Of a DNA stretch of 64,000 nucleotides, positions 35,313-43,987 are shown one piece after another. The stretch covers positions 248,001 through 312,000 of the forward strand of contig CAVYGS010000001.1 of NCBI GenBank assembly GCA_963768185.1, read 5' to 3'. The translations under genes were made by a program, and so were the position numbers. The notes below the pieces were generated by a model. It saw only the letters and a list, made by a program, of their open reading frames with translations, ran no database searches and was not told where the DNA came from. Every line of letters starts with the position of its first letter. Within the stretch, counting starts at the first letter, position 1. The DNA comes from Palsa-461 sp963768185. GTDB taxonomy: Bacteria > Actinomycetota > Acidimicrobiia > Acidimicrobiales > RAAP-2.

Positions 35313-36953
35313 ATGGACCTGCTCCTGCGCGACGCGGTCCTGATCGACGGGACAGGGAGCCCGAGTCGACCCGCCGACGTCGCCGTCGTCGGCGAGCGGA
35401 TCGCTGCCGTCGGCGCTCCGGGGGAGTTGGAGCCGGGGTCCGCCACGAAGGTCGTCGACCTCGAGGGCCTGACGCTCGCCCCTGGGTTCATCGACATCCA
35501 CACCCACTACGACGCGCAGATCCTGTGGGACGGCGATCTCACGCCCTCGTCGTGGCACGGGGTCACCAGCGTCATCATGGGGAACTGCGGTTTCGGCGTG
35601 GCGCCCACGCGCGAGGAGCACCGCGACCTCATCGTTCGACTCCTGGAGAACGTCGAGGGCATGTCCATGGACGCGCTCAACGCCGGGATCGATTGGTGCT
35701 TCGAAACCTTCCCGGAGTATTTCGCCGCACTCGAGCGGCGGCCCAAGCGGCTCAACGTCGGCGCCTTCGTCGGTCACTCGCCCCTGCGCCTCTATGTGCT
35801 CGGCGGAGAGGAGCGCGCCGCCACCGCCGAGGAGATCGAGACGATGCGCCAGCTGGTCCGAGAGGCGATGGCCGCCGGGGCGGTCGGCTTCTCCACCTCG
35901 GCGCAACCGGCCCATCAAGGTGCGTTCGGCCGGCCGGTGCCCAGCCGGTTCGCCGAGGTGGACGAGGTGTTCGCGCTGGCGTCGGTGCTCGGGGAGCTCG
36001 GCAAGGGGATCGCCCAGATCTCGATCGGGCCGGGGCTGTTCGTCCAGGAGTTCTCCGACCTGGCGGTGCGCTACGGCGTCCCGGTGACCTGGACGGCCCT
36101 GGTGGCGAGAGCGGACCGCCCGGGGGCCGCCCTGCGGACCGTCGAGCGCGGCGCGGGCCTGCCGGGCGAGGTGTACCCGCAGATCGCCTGCCGGCCGATC
36201 GTGATGCAGATCGCCATGACGGATCCCACGCCGCTCGCCGAGATCGATGAGTGGAAGGAGGCCCTGGCGCGGCCCCGGGAGGAACGGGCGGCGCTGTACC
36301 AGGACGCGTCGTGGCGCGACCGGGCGCGGCCGGCCACACTGGCCGGCTGGGCCCATCGGTGGTCGAAGATCGACGTCCAGGAGACCGGGGCGCACGGCGA
36401 CGCGATCGGAGTGCCCCTCGACCGCCTGGCCGCCGAGCGGGCAACCACCCCCTTCGACCTGATGCTGGACCTCGCGCTGAGCGACGGCATGGCGACGCGG
36501 TTCCGGGTCGTGCTGGAGAACGACGGCGACGAGGAGGTGGGCGAGCTCCTGGCCGACCGGCGGACGATCCTCGGGTTGTCCGACGCCGGCGCCCACGCCA
36601 GTCAGCTCTGCGACGCGTGCTTCTCGACGCACCTCCTCGGACACTGGGTGCGCGAGCGCCAGGCGCTCAGCATCGAGGAGGCCGTGTGGAGGCTGACCGG
36701 GCACCCCCACCAGGCGTTCCGGGTGGTGGACCGGGGCCTGGTCAAAGAGGGGTTCCACGCCGACCTCGTGGCCTTCGACCCCGACCGGGTCGGCACCACG
36801 CCAGTAGAGCGAGTGCACGACCAGCCGGGCGGGGCCGAGCGGCTGGTGGTCCACAGCACCGGCGTCGAGCACACCTGGGTCAACGGCGTGGCCACCCGTC
36901 TCGGCGGCGCGGAGGTGGCCGGCGTGGCCCCCGGCGCGTTGCTCCGCAGTTGA
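35313..36953 (+). CDS. N-acyl-D-amino-acid deacylase-type amidohydrolase
   Basis: 546 residues. It starts LLLRDAVLIDGTGSPSRPADVAVVGERI as in cyclic amidohydrolases. FIDIHTHYDAQILWD carries the HxH metal pair, and ILGLSDAGAHASQLCDACF the conserved Asp-Ala-Gly-Ala-His. TSVIMGNCGFGVAP holds the Cys-for-His substitution typical of D-aminoacylases. Family members release D-amino acids or open cyclic amides and ureides; in actinobacterial catabolic loci the substrate is often unknown. TTGA couples its stop to the next start, so it is expressed with the double CoA-transferase. Confidence 0.85.
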   Translation: MDLLLRDAVLIDGTGSPSRPADVAVVGERIAAVGAPGELEPGSATKVVDLEGLTLAPGFIDIHTHYDAQILWDGDLTPSSWHGVTSVIMGNCGFGVAPTREEHRDLIVRLLENVEGMSMDALNAGIDWCFETFPEYFAALERRPKRLNVGAFVGHSPLRLYVLGGEERAATAEEIETMRQLVREAMAAGAVGFSTSAQPAHQGAFGRPVPSRFAEVDEVFALASVLGELGKGIAQISIGPGLFVQEFSDLAVRYGVPVTWTALVARADRPGAALRTVERGAGLPGEVYPQIACRPIVMQIAMTDPTPLAEIDEWKEALARPREERAALYQDASWRDRARPATLAGWAHRWSKIDVQETGAHGDAIGVPLDRLAAERATTPFDLMLDLALSDGMATRFRVVLENDGDEEVGELLADRRTILGLSDAGAHASQLCDACFSTHLLGHWVRERQALSIEEAVWRLTGHPHQAFRVVDRGLVKEGFHADLVAFDPDRVGTTPVERVHDQPGGAERLVVHSTGVEHTWVNGVATRLGGAEVAGVAPGALLRS

Positions 36954-39233
36954 GCGCAGCCCCCGACCCCCCGCTGGCGGGGATGCGGGTCGTCGAGGCG
37001 TCGCTTCGGACCTCGGTGGTCGGCGCCGGCCTGGCCGGCCATCTGCCCGGCGCGCTCCTGCGCGACTTCGGCGCCGACGTGATCGCGGTGCGCTCGTCGC
37101 GGCCTTCCACCCTCGACGCCGGGGTGGAGTTCGCCCGGGTGTGGGACCGCGACAAAGAGGTCGTCACCGTCGACGAGGACGATGCGGCGGCAACGATCGC
37201 GCGCCTCGCCAGCGATGCCGACGTGCTGTTCCTGTCGGGCCCCGAGGTCGCGATCGAGCGGTGCGGGCTCACCTCCTGGGCGTTGGCCGACGCCAGCCCG
37301 AGCCTCGTGACCGTCCGGATCCGGCCGAGTGTCAACGCCGCCGGGGCGCTGCCCGACCTGGAACTGTTGGTGCACGCGCGTGCGGGTGTCTTGACCCAGA
37401 TCCGCGGGCACCGGCCGGGCCCGGTCTTCGGCGAGCTTCCGGTCGCCGAGCGCGGGCGCCGCCCTCTCGGCGACGGTCGGGGCGTTGGCCTGTCTCTACG
37501 AGCGCCAGGCCACGGGCGTCGGCGGCTGGGTCGAGACCTCGCTCTACGACGGGGTGCTGGCCATCTTGCCCATGATCATCGGCCGGGTCGAGCACCCGAG
37601 CTCGTCCACGCGACTGAACTGGGAGAACCAGGGTCCGGCGGAGAGCCTGTCGTATCGGTGCGCCGACGGCCAGTACATCCAGATGTGGTTCGGGGCCAAG
37701 GGTGCCTACGAGGCGTTCTTGGACCACATGGGCGAGCCACCGACCGAGGCGGGATACCACGCCGAGATCGAGAGCGGCGCGATGGGCGAGCGCGACCGCC
37801 GGTGGGCCGAGACGTTCGCATCGAGGGAGCGGTCGTGGTGGCTCGAGGATCTCGCCGGGCATGCCTTCCGATGCGAGCCGGTGTGGCGGCCGGGTGAGGC
37901 CCTCTTCGATCCCCACGTCCGGGAGGTCGGCCTGAGCGTGGACGTCGAGGATCCCGAGCGCGACGGCATCACGGTGCTCGGCCCGGTGGCCCGCATCCAG
38001 GCGGCCGGCGGGCCGGTCGAACGCCCGCCCGCCGGGCCGACGCCGGCTCGGCTGTTGTCCGGCGTGCGGGTGCTCGACCTGTCCGCGTATCTGGCCGGCC
38101 CGGTCGCCCCGTTGGTGCTGGCGGAGCTGGGCGCCGACGTGGTGAAGGTCGAACCGGTCAGCGGCGACGCCCACCGCAACGTGCACCCCCTGTACGCGGC
38201 GGGACAGCGCGCCAAGCGGACCGTCGCGATCGACCTGAAGGCGCCCGGCGCGGCCGCGGTGCTGGAGCGCCTGTTCGGTTGGGCCGACGTCGTCCACCAC
38301 AACTCGCGGCTCGGATTGGCCGAGCGACTCGGGTACGACGAGGGGACGGCGCGGACGGCCAATCCCGGTGTCGTCTACAGCTTCGCCAGCGGGTTCGGTC
38401 CGGTCGGCCCGCGGGCCGCCCTGGCGGCGAACGACCACCTGATGCAGGCGCTGTCGGGCATCGAGTCCGCCCAGGGGGGCGCCGGCCAACCGCCGACCTT
38501 CGTCGCGTGGGGGGCGATCGACGTGGCGAGCGGCTGGCTGTCAGCCGCCTCGATCATCGCGGGGCTGATCGCCCGTCGGCGCAGCGGAACCGGTCAATCG
38601 GTGTCGACGTCGCTCCTTGGCTCTGCCCTTCTGCTCAAGTCGGGGGCGTTCGCGGCCGCCGGCTCGATCGTCGGCGGTCCCGCCCTCGACGCTGATCAGT
38701 GCGGGTACGGTGCCGCCTACCGCCTGTACCGGGGCAGCGACGGCGCATGGTTCGCGCTCGGCGTCCCCGACCAGGCCACCTGGGACAAGCTGCGCTCGGT
38801 GGTGCCCGGCGGGGGGCTCGGGGCGTCGCCGCCGGCGCTGCGCACCGAGGGGCTGGGGTGCCAACCCGAAGAGGAGCTGTTGGCCGGGTTGTTCGCGACC
38901 AAGCCGGCTGCGACATGGGTGTCCGAGCTCGGTGACGCCGGGGTGCCGGTCGAGCTCGCGGCCCAGCGCGACCGTCCGGCGTTCGCCTCGGGCGTCCTCG
39001 ACGATCCGGTCAACCGCCAGCTCGGCCGGGTCGTCGAGTTCCGATGGGGCGACCTGGGTCACCTGGAGCAGCCCTGGTTGCCGCTGCGCTTCGGGCCGGC
39101 GCCGCGTCCGACCGCCCGCCGCGCGATCGCGGGGCTGGGGGAGCACACGGCCGAGGTCCTCTCGTCGGTGGGGATCGGACCCGAGTCCCTCGCCCGGCTC
39201 GCAGCCGAGGGGATCGTCCCGCCCGTGGCGTGA
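36950..39233 (+). CDS. double-domain family III CoA-transferase (copy 1, one frameshift)
   Basis: About 760 residues, two CaiB/BaiF domains in one chain. The TTG start overlaps the deacylase stop; ATG 36984 is an alternative. The N-terminal domain has MRVVEASLRTSVVGAGLAG and an active-site segment VETSLYDGVLA, keeping the Asp. The C-terminal domain begins near residue 365 with VRVLDLSAYLAGPVAPLVLAELGADVVKVEP, but its segment reads VSTSLLGSALL with Gly at the Asp place. So one half is catalytic and the other probably structural or CoA-binding. A one-base insertion near 37448 breaks the frame (AGAALSATVGALACLYER continues). A paralog lies at 43988. Confidence 0.85.
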
Positions 39234-39276
39234 GGGACGCTCGGTGACGTTGATCGTCCCGAGCTCGCCGGCCGGC

Positions 39277-39687
39277 TTAAGCCGGAGGGTCGCCGAGCGT
39301 CGCCAGGAGCTGGTGGGTGTCCTGCTGGAAGACCCGGATCTGTTTGATGAGTCCGCCCTCGAAGGAGAAAAGCTCGACGACGTCGACGGTCGCCGAGCGC
39401 CCGGTGTCCTTTGCGGTCCAGGTCTGGGTGGTCACCTGGAGGACCTCGTCATCGCAGCCGCGCACGGTCGGGTCGCTGATGGTGCGCGACCAGAACCGGT
39501 TGAACGACTCCGACATCGCCCGCATGCCCGAAGTGCCGTCGTGCCATCCGCCGTGGGGCAGGGACTCGGGCTGCTGGATTCGGAAGTCCGGGTGGAACAG
39601 CTCGAACGCCGCGTCCCAGTCACCCGCCCGGAACCGACGGCCCAGCTCCTCGACCAACTCGGAATGGCCGCTCACCGCTACCTCCAT
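39277..39687 (-). CDS. SnoaL-like/NTF2-fold protein
   Basis: 136 residues from ATG 39687. LVEELGRRFRAGDWDAAFELFHPDFRIQQPESLPHGG and the strands VRGCDDEVLQVTTQTWTAKDTG, ATVDVVELFSFEGGLIKQIRVFQQD match the small cone-shaped NTF2/SnoaL fold. Members include polyketide cyclases, steroid isomerases and dehydratases. The Asp-His pair of ketosteroid isomerase is not clearly in place, so the reaction is open. The stop converges on the double CoA-transferase gene; the TetR gene lies upstream on the same strand. Confidence 0.75.
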   Translation of the reverse strand: MEVAVSGHSELVEELGRRFRAGDWDAAFELFHPDFRIQQPESLPHGGWHDGTSGMRAMSESFNRFWSRTISDPTVRGCDDEVLQVTTQTWTAKDTGRSATVDVVELFSFEGGLIKQIRVFQQDTHQLLATLGDPPA

Positions 39688-39775
39688 ACGCCACGAAGCG
39701 GGGACAGGTCGCCAGTACTGTCGCACCCCAACCCGACGCGGGTCAACGCGCGCGTGCGCACGTTGTCGGGTGGTG

Positions 39776-40453
39776 TCAGTCGGCTCGCTCCTCGGGGCCG
39801 AGCGAGGGAAAGAACCCCTCGATCGTGCCCTGCGCGGCAAGCCGCACCGCGCGGTCGCGGTCGAAGCGATTGTTGTGATGGCTCTCGAGGGCGAGGGTGA
39901 GCGCGATCCCCATCACGGCGCGCGCCGAGATGTCCGAGCCCTCGAGCTCGTTGCCGTAGCGGCGCTCGACGTTCCCCCACGCCTGGGCCAGCCGATCCAT
40001 CGCGACGGCCAGGTTTTCCTTGTAGAAGCGCTTGGCGATCTGCGGGTCCCCGAAGAGCACCAGTCCGAGGAGCGGGAGCACCTGCTCCAGGGTCGAGATC
40101 AGCTGGCGGTACAGGCCGTTGAGTGTTGTGAGCTGGCGTTCGGGCGTGAGGGGCTCGTCTCGGTCAACCACCTCGGTCGCCGCCACGAGGGCGTCGACGG
40201 CCTCGCGCAACGGCTCCACGACCGCTTCGTAGAAGAGCTGCTCCTTGCTCTCGAAGTGCCGGTAGATGACACCCTCGCTGATCCCACCCTTCTCGGCGAT
40301 GACCTTGATCGTCGTCCCGTTGACGTCGCCGGTCTCACTGAAGGCCTTTCGGGCCGCCTTCAGGATCGAGCTCTTCCGGGCTTCGGCCGTGAGGCGGGTC
40401 CGGGGGGCCTGCTCCGGGGTGGTCGTCCGCGGGCGCGTCGACTGTCTAGGCAT
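39776..40453 (-). CDS. TetR-family regulator
   Basis: 225 residues from ATG 40453. The N-terminal helix-turn-helix reads RKSSILKAARKAFSETGDVNG, TTIKVIAEKGGISEGVIYRHFESKEQLFYEAV, the TetR consensus. The C-terminal ligand half is all helical. It is divergent from the alcohol dehydrogenase gene, 170 bases apart. It is the only DNA-binding regulator of this type in the catabolic region, so it is the obvious candidate to bind the GTRAGC-N4-GCTYAC palindromes at 42947, 46644, 47895 and 54413. That link is inferred. Confidence 0.85.
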   Translation of the reverse strand: MPRQSTRPRTTTPEQAPRTRLTAEARKSSILKAARKAFSETGDVNGTTIKVIAEKGGISEGVIYRHFESKEQLFYEAVVEPLREAVDALVAATEVVDRDEPLTPERQLTTLNGLYRQLISTLEQVLPLLGLVLFGDPQIAKRFYKENLAVAMDRLAQAWGNVERRYGNELEGSDISARAVMGIALTLALESHHNNRFDRDRAVRLAAQGTIEGFFPSLGPEERAD

Positions 40454-40623
40454 GAGGCGACCTCGACGTCTCGGCACCGAGCACCCGGGAAGAATACGGC
40501 ATCCGACCTGCTGGCACGGGTGGGCCGGCCCCGGCCGGAGGCTGTTGTCGGGAGCTGGGGGGCTTACCATCGTCGGATGCGCTTGGCATTCGGCCCCGCG
40601 ACCGCGTCCAGCCGGAGCGGGCC

Positions 40624-41703
40624 ATGAGGGTCGCCGTCGCCTACGAGCTCGGCCAACCGCTGGTCGTCGAGGACCTGCCGGCACCCGAGGTAGGTCCACG
40701 CGACGTGATGGTGCGGGTGGCGGCGAGCGGCATCTGTCACACCGACCTGGCCGCCATCGAGGGCCTGACCCCGACCCCGTTCCCCTTTGTTCCCGGGCAC
40801 GAGGCCTGTGGGGTCGTCGAACAGGTCGGCGGCGACGTCCGTCGGGTCCAGGTGGGAAACCGGGTGCTCGCCTCGGTCTCGCCGGCCTGCGGTTCGTGCT
40901 GGTGGTGCCTGAACTCCATGTCCAACATGTGCGAGCGGGCCGGCGCCATCCGGGGGACCGGTCGCTGGAAGGTCCGCGACGACCTCATCGCCAGCGCGCT
41001 GTGCGGCTGCGGGACGTTCGCCGAGACGATGGTCGTCGACGAGGCGTCGGTCGTCCCGGTCGAGACCGACCTCGTCGACGAGGAGCTGGCGCTCCTCGGC
41101 TGTGGCGTCACCACCGGGCTCGGAGCGGCGCTCAACACCGCCGGCGTCGTCCCGGGCTCGAGCGTGGCGGTCGTCGGCTGCGGGGGCGTCGGCCAGTCCG
41201 TGATCCAGGGCGCCCGCATCGCCGGCGCCGTCACCATCATCGGGATCGACCCGGTGGAGTCCCGTCGCAAAGCGAGCCTGGCGGTGGGCGCCACCCACGC
41301 GCTCGACCCGGCCGACGGTGACCCGGTCGAGGGGGTCCGCGCTCTCACCCATGGTCGGGGGGCGGACTACTCCTTCGAGGTGGTCGGCCGGACCGAGCTG
41401 ATCCTCCAGGCCTACAACATGGCCCGCCGGGGTGGCACGGTCACGGTGGTCGGGATGCCGCCGATGGACTCGACACTGACGTTGCCCGCGTTCTCCATGG
41501 TGTTCTCGGGCAAGCGCCTCGCCGGATCCGTCGTCGGGGGCTCCCAGGTCCTGCGGGACTTCCCCCGCTTCATCGCACTCGCCGAGACCGGGAAGCTAGA
41601 CCTCGGCTCACTTGTGTCGAACCGGATCCGACTGGAGGACATCAACGCCGGGCTCGATTCGCTGCACCGTGCCGAGGGTGTGCGGACGGTGGTCGTCGGA
41701 TAG
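40624..41703 (+). CDS. zinc-dependent alcohol dehydrogenase (MDR family)
   Basis: 359 residues. The catalytic zinc ligands are in SGICHTDLAAIEG (Cys), FVPGHEACGVV (His-Glu) and LLGCGVTTG (Cys). The structural zinc is held by CGSCWWCLNSMSNMC. The cofactor motif is VAVVGCGGVGQSVIQGA. GIDPVESRRKAS suggests NAD. It belongs with the long-chain/aryl alcohol and class III-like dehydrogenases, which oxidise alcohols to aldehydes; the P450 or Rieske oxygenase downstream could supply such alcohols. The gene is intact, unlike those that follow. Confidence 0.85.
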   Translation: MRVAVAYELGQPLVVEDLPAPEVGPRDVMVRVAASGICHTDLAAIEGLTPTPFPFVPGHEACGVVEQVGGDVRRVQVGNRVLASVSPACGSCWWCLNSMSNMCERAGAIRGTGRWKVRDDLIASALCGCGTFAETMVVDEASVVPVETDLVDEELALLGCGVTTGLGAALNTAGVVPGSSVAVVGCGGVGQSVIQGARIAGAVTIIGIDPVESRRKASLAVGATHALDPADGDPVEGVRALTHGRGADYSFEVVGRTELILQAYNMARRGGTVTVVGMPPMDSTLTLPAFSMVFSGKRLAGSVVGGSQVLRDFPRFIALAETGKLDLGSLVSNRIRLEDINAGLDSLHRAEGVRTVVVG

Positions 41704-41759
41704 GGCGGCCCCGACCGCTCAGCTGGTGCGCGAGCCCAGAGGTGTCGACGCGCGGCACC

Positions 41760-42913
41760 TCAGATGTCGAGGCTCCGTCCGACGATCTCGCGCATGATCT
41801 CGTTGGTGCCCCCGTAGATCCGGGTGATCCGCGCGTCGACATAGGCGCGGCTGATCGGGGTACTCGGCCATGTACCCGTATCCGCCGTGGAGCTGCACGC
41901 CGAGGTCGACCGCCCGCCCCTGGAGCTCGGTGCACCAGAGCTTGGCCATCGCCGCCTCCTCGGCGCTGAGCTCACCGGCGTTGAGGGCGAGCGTGCAGCG
42001 GTCGATGAACGCCTGGCCGACCTCGACCTCGGTGGCGAGCTCGGCCAGTCGGAACCTCGTGTTCTGGAAGGCGAGGATCTCCTGACCGAAGGCGGCGCGG
42101 CCCTTGCAATAGGCGACCGTCATGTCCGAGCGCGGCGCGGGCGCGCCGCCTGCCCGGACGCGGCGATCGACAGCCGCTCCTGGGCGAGGTTCCGCATCAG
42201 GTAACCGAACCCCTCGCCCTCCCGACCGAGGCGGTTCGCGACCGGGACGCGCACGTCGTCGAAGAACAGCTCGGCGGTGTCCTGCGCGTGCATGCCGATC
42301 TTTTCGAGGTTGCGTCCCCGCTCGAAGCCCTCCATGCCGCGCTCGACCACGAGGAGGGAGATCCCGTGATGGCGCTCGTCCGGGTCGGTCTTGACCACGA
42401 CAATGACGAGATCGGCGTTGATGCCGTTGGTGATGAAGGTCTTGGAGCCGTTCACGATGTAGCTCGTCGCCGTCGCGCAGCGCGGTCGTGGCGACCCCGG
42501 CCAGATCCGAGCCGGCGCCGGGCTCGGTCATCGCGATCGCCGTGATCAGCTCGCCCGAAGCGACGCCGGGGAGCCAGCGGGCCTTCTGCTCGTCGTCGGT
42601 CAGGTCCAGCAGGTAGGGGAGGCAGATGTCGGTGTGCAGCGTGATGCCGAGCCCGGGTCCGGCGACCACCGCCGCTTGCACCTCTTCGTCGAGGACGAGG
42701 TTGTAGCGGAAGTCCCGCGTCCCGCCGCCGCCGAACTCGACCGGGATGGCGAAGCCCAGGAACCCGGCGGCTCCGGCCTCGGTGAAGACCGTCCGATCGA
42801 CGACGCCGTCGCGCGACCAGTCCTCGACATGGGGGACCACGTGCTTGTCGAGGAATCGCCGGAACGAGTCCCGGAAGAGGTCGTGCTCCTCGTCGAAGAG
42901 CGTCCCGACGCAC
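41760..42913 (-). CDS. acyl-CoA dehydrogenase (several frameshifts)
   Basis: About 385 residues when pieced together. The best start is GTG 42913, reading MRRTLFDEEHDLFRDSFRRF if one extra G near 42906 is ignored. Then come ITAIAMTEPGAGSDLAG (flavin contact), GSKTFITNGINADLVIVV, FQNTRFRLAELATEVE, VQLHGGYGYM with the base region, and RIYGGTNEIMREIVGRSLDI at the end. All family motifs are present, but the frame changes near 42906, 42470, 42120 and 41860. It is divergent from the LLM gene with a palindrome between them. Confidence 0.8.
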
Positions 42914-42946
42914 GCGAAAACCCTATCTTCGGCCCGGTGCCACAAT

Positions 42947-42962
42947 GAGAGCGAACGCTCAC
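42947..42962. promoter_or_regulatory. operator palindrome, site A
   Basis: GAGAGC-GAAC-GCTCAC. It matches GTRAGC-N4-GCTYAC with one mismatch and contains the perfect core GAGCGAACGCTC. It lies between the divergent acyl-CoA dehydrogenase and LLM oxidoreductase genes, 34 bases before the former start. Confidence 0.6.
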
Positions 42963-43014
42963 CCCAAGAGTCAGGCGCCGGTGACCGGGCCGTCGGACGC
43001 CCCCAGGAGGCGCC

Positions 43015-43985
43015 GTGTCAGGTAACGCTCAGATCGTGCTTCGGCGCGGCCGCGCTGCCCGAGCCCGAACGCCAGTGGCTGGCCGGGCGGTCGAGCGGCT
43101 CCCGGTCGTCTCGGTGTGGCAGGGCGGTCATCTCCTCCCGCCGACGGGCGAGCGGCGAGGCCATCACCCGGCTGGCGCTGCATGACCGCCTGGACCGAGC
43201 GGGTCCGGGTCGGCACCGCCATCTTGTTGCTCCCCCTGTACCACCCGGTCGTCGTGGCCAAGCAGCTCCTCGATCTCGACGCCCGCTCGGGCGGGCCGGG
43301 TGTCGGTCGGGGTCGGGGTGGGGGGCGAGTTCCGCACAGGAGTTCGAGGCCGTCGGTGTGCCCGTCGCCGAGCGCGGGCGCGCGCACCGACGAGGGGATC
43401 GAGGTCCTGCGGGCGCTCTGGTCGGGCGAGTCGGTCAGCCACCACGGCCGGTTCTTCGCTTTCGACGACGTCGACGATGCGCACGGTCGGGCCGCCGGGG
43501 GCGACGGCCGCCGGTCGGGCCGGTGGTCCGCCGATCCTCGTCTCGGGGCGCAAGGAGCCGGCGATGCGCCGGGCCGCGCGGATGGGCGACGGCTGGATGC
43601 CCTATCTGGTGTCGCCGGCTGCCTACGCGCGCTCGGTGCAGGCGATCCGCGAGGAGGCCGCCAGGCTGGGGCGGGACCTCGACGGGCTTCGAGTGGATGC
43701 TCTATCTCTACACGTCGATCCGCAGCGGACGGCGAGCGGGCCCGCGAGGAGGTCGACCGGATTCCTCGGCCGGGCCTACGGCGACCATCCCGGGGCGATG
43801 CTGGACCGGATCGCGCCCGCCGGCACTCCCGAGGAGCTGGTGCCACGCCTGCAGGAGTACGTCGATGCCGGCGTGCGCCACTTCGTCGTCTCCCCGGCCA
43901 CACCGGTCGACACCCTCGAGCGTGGTCACCCTGGCCGCCAACGAGGTGCTGCCCGCCGCTCGAACTCCGAGCCGGAGTGGGCTGA
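43015..43985 (+). CDS. LLM-class (F420-type) flavin oxidoreductase, heavily frameshifted
   Basis: About 320 residues. GTG 43015 has AGGAGG five bases before. Pieces in order: VVSVWQGGHLLPPTGE, EAITRLAL, MTAWTERVRVGTAILLLPLYHPVVVAKQLLDLDARSGG, VSVGVGVGGEF, ARTDEGIEVLRALWSGESVSHHGRFFAF, GPPILVSGRKEPAMRRAARMGDGW, GRAYGDHPGAM and DAGVRHFVVSPATP. This is the luciferase-like monooxygenase fold of F420-dependent oxidoreductases. At least eight single-base shifts occur in one kilobase, with no loss of family motifs, so the sequence rather than the gene is suspect. The stop is three bases before the next ATG. Confidence 0.75.
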
Positions 43986-43987
43986 GG

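Noticed and set aside
35109..36872. A 587-codon minus-strand frame opposite the deacylase gene
   Set aside because: Antisense to an intact deacylase; composition is that of mirrored high-GC codons and no start site or motif supports it.
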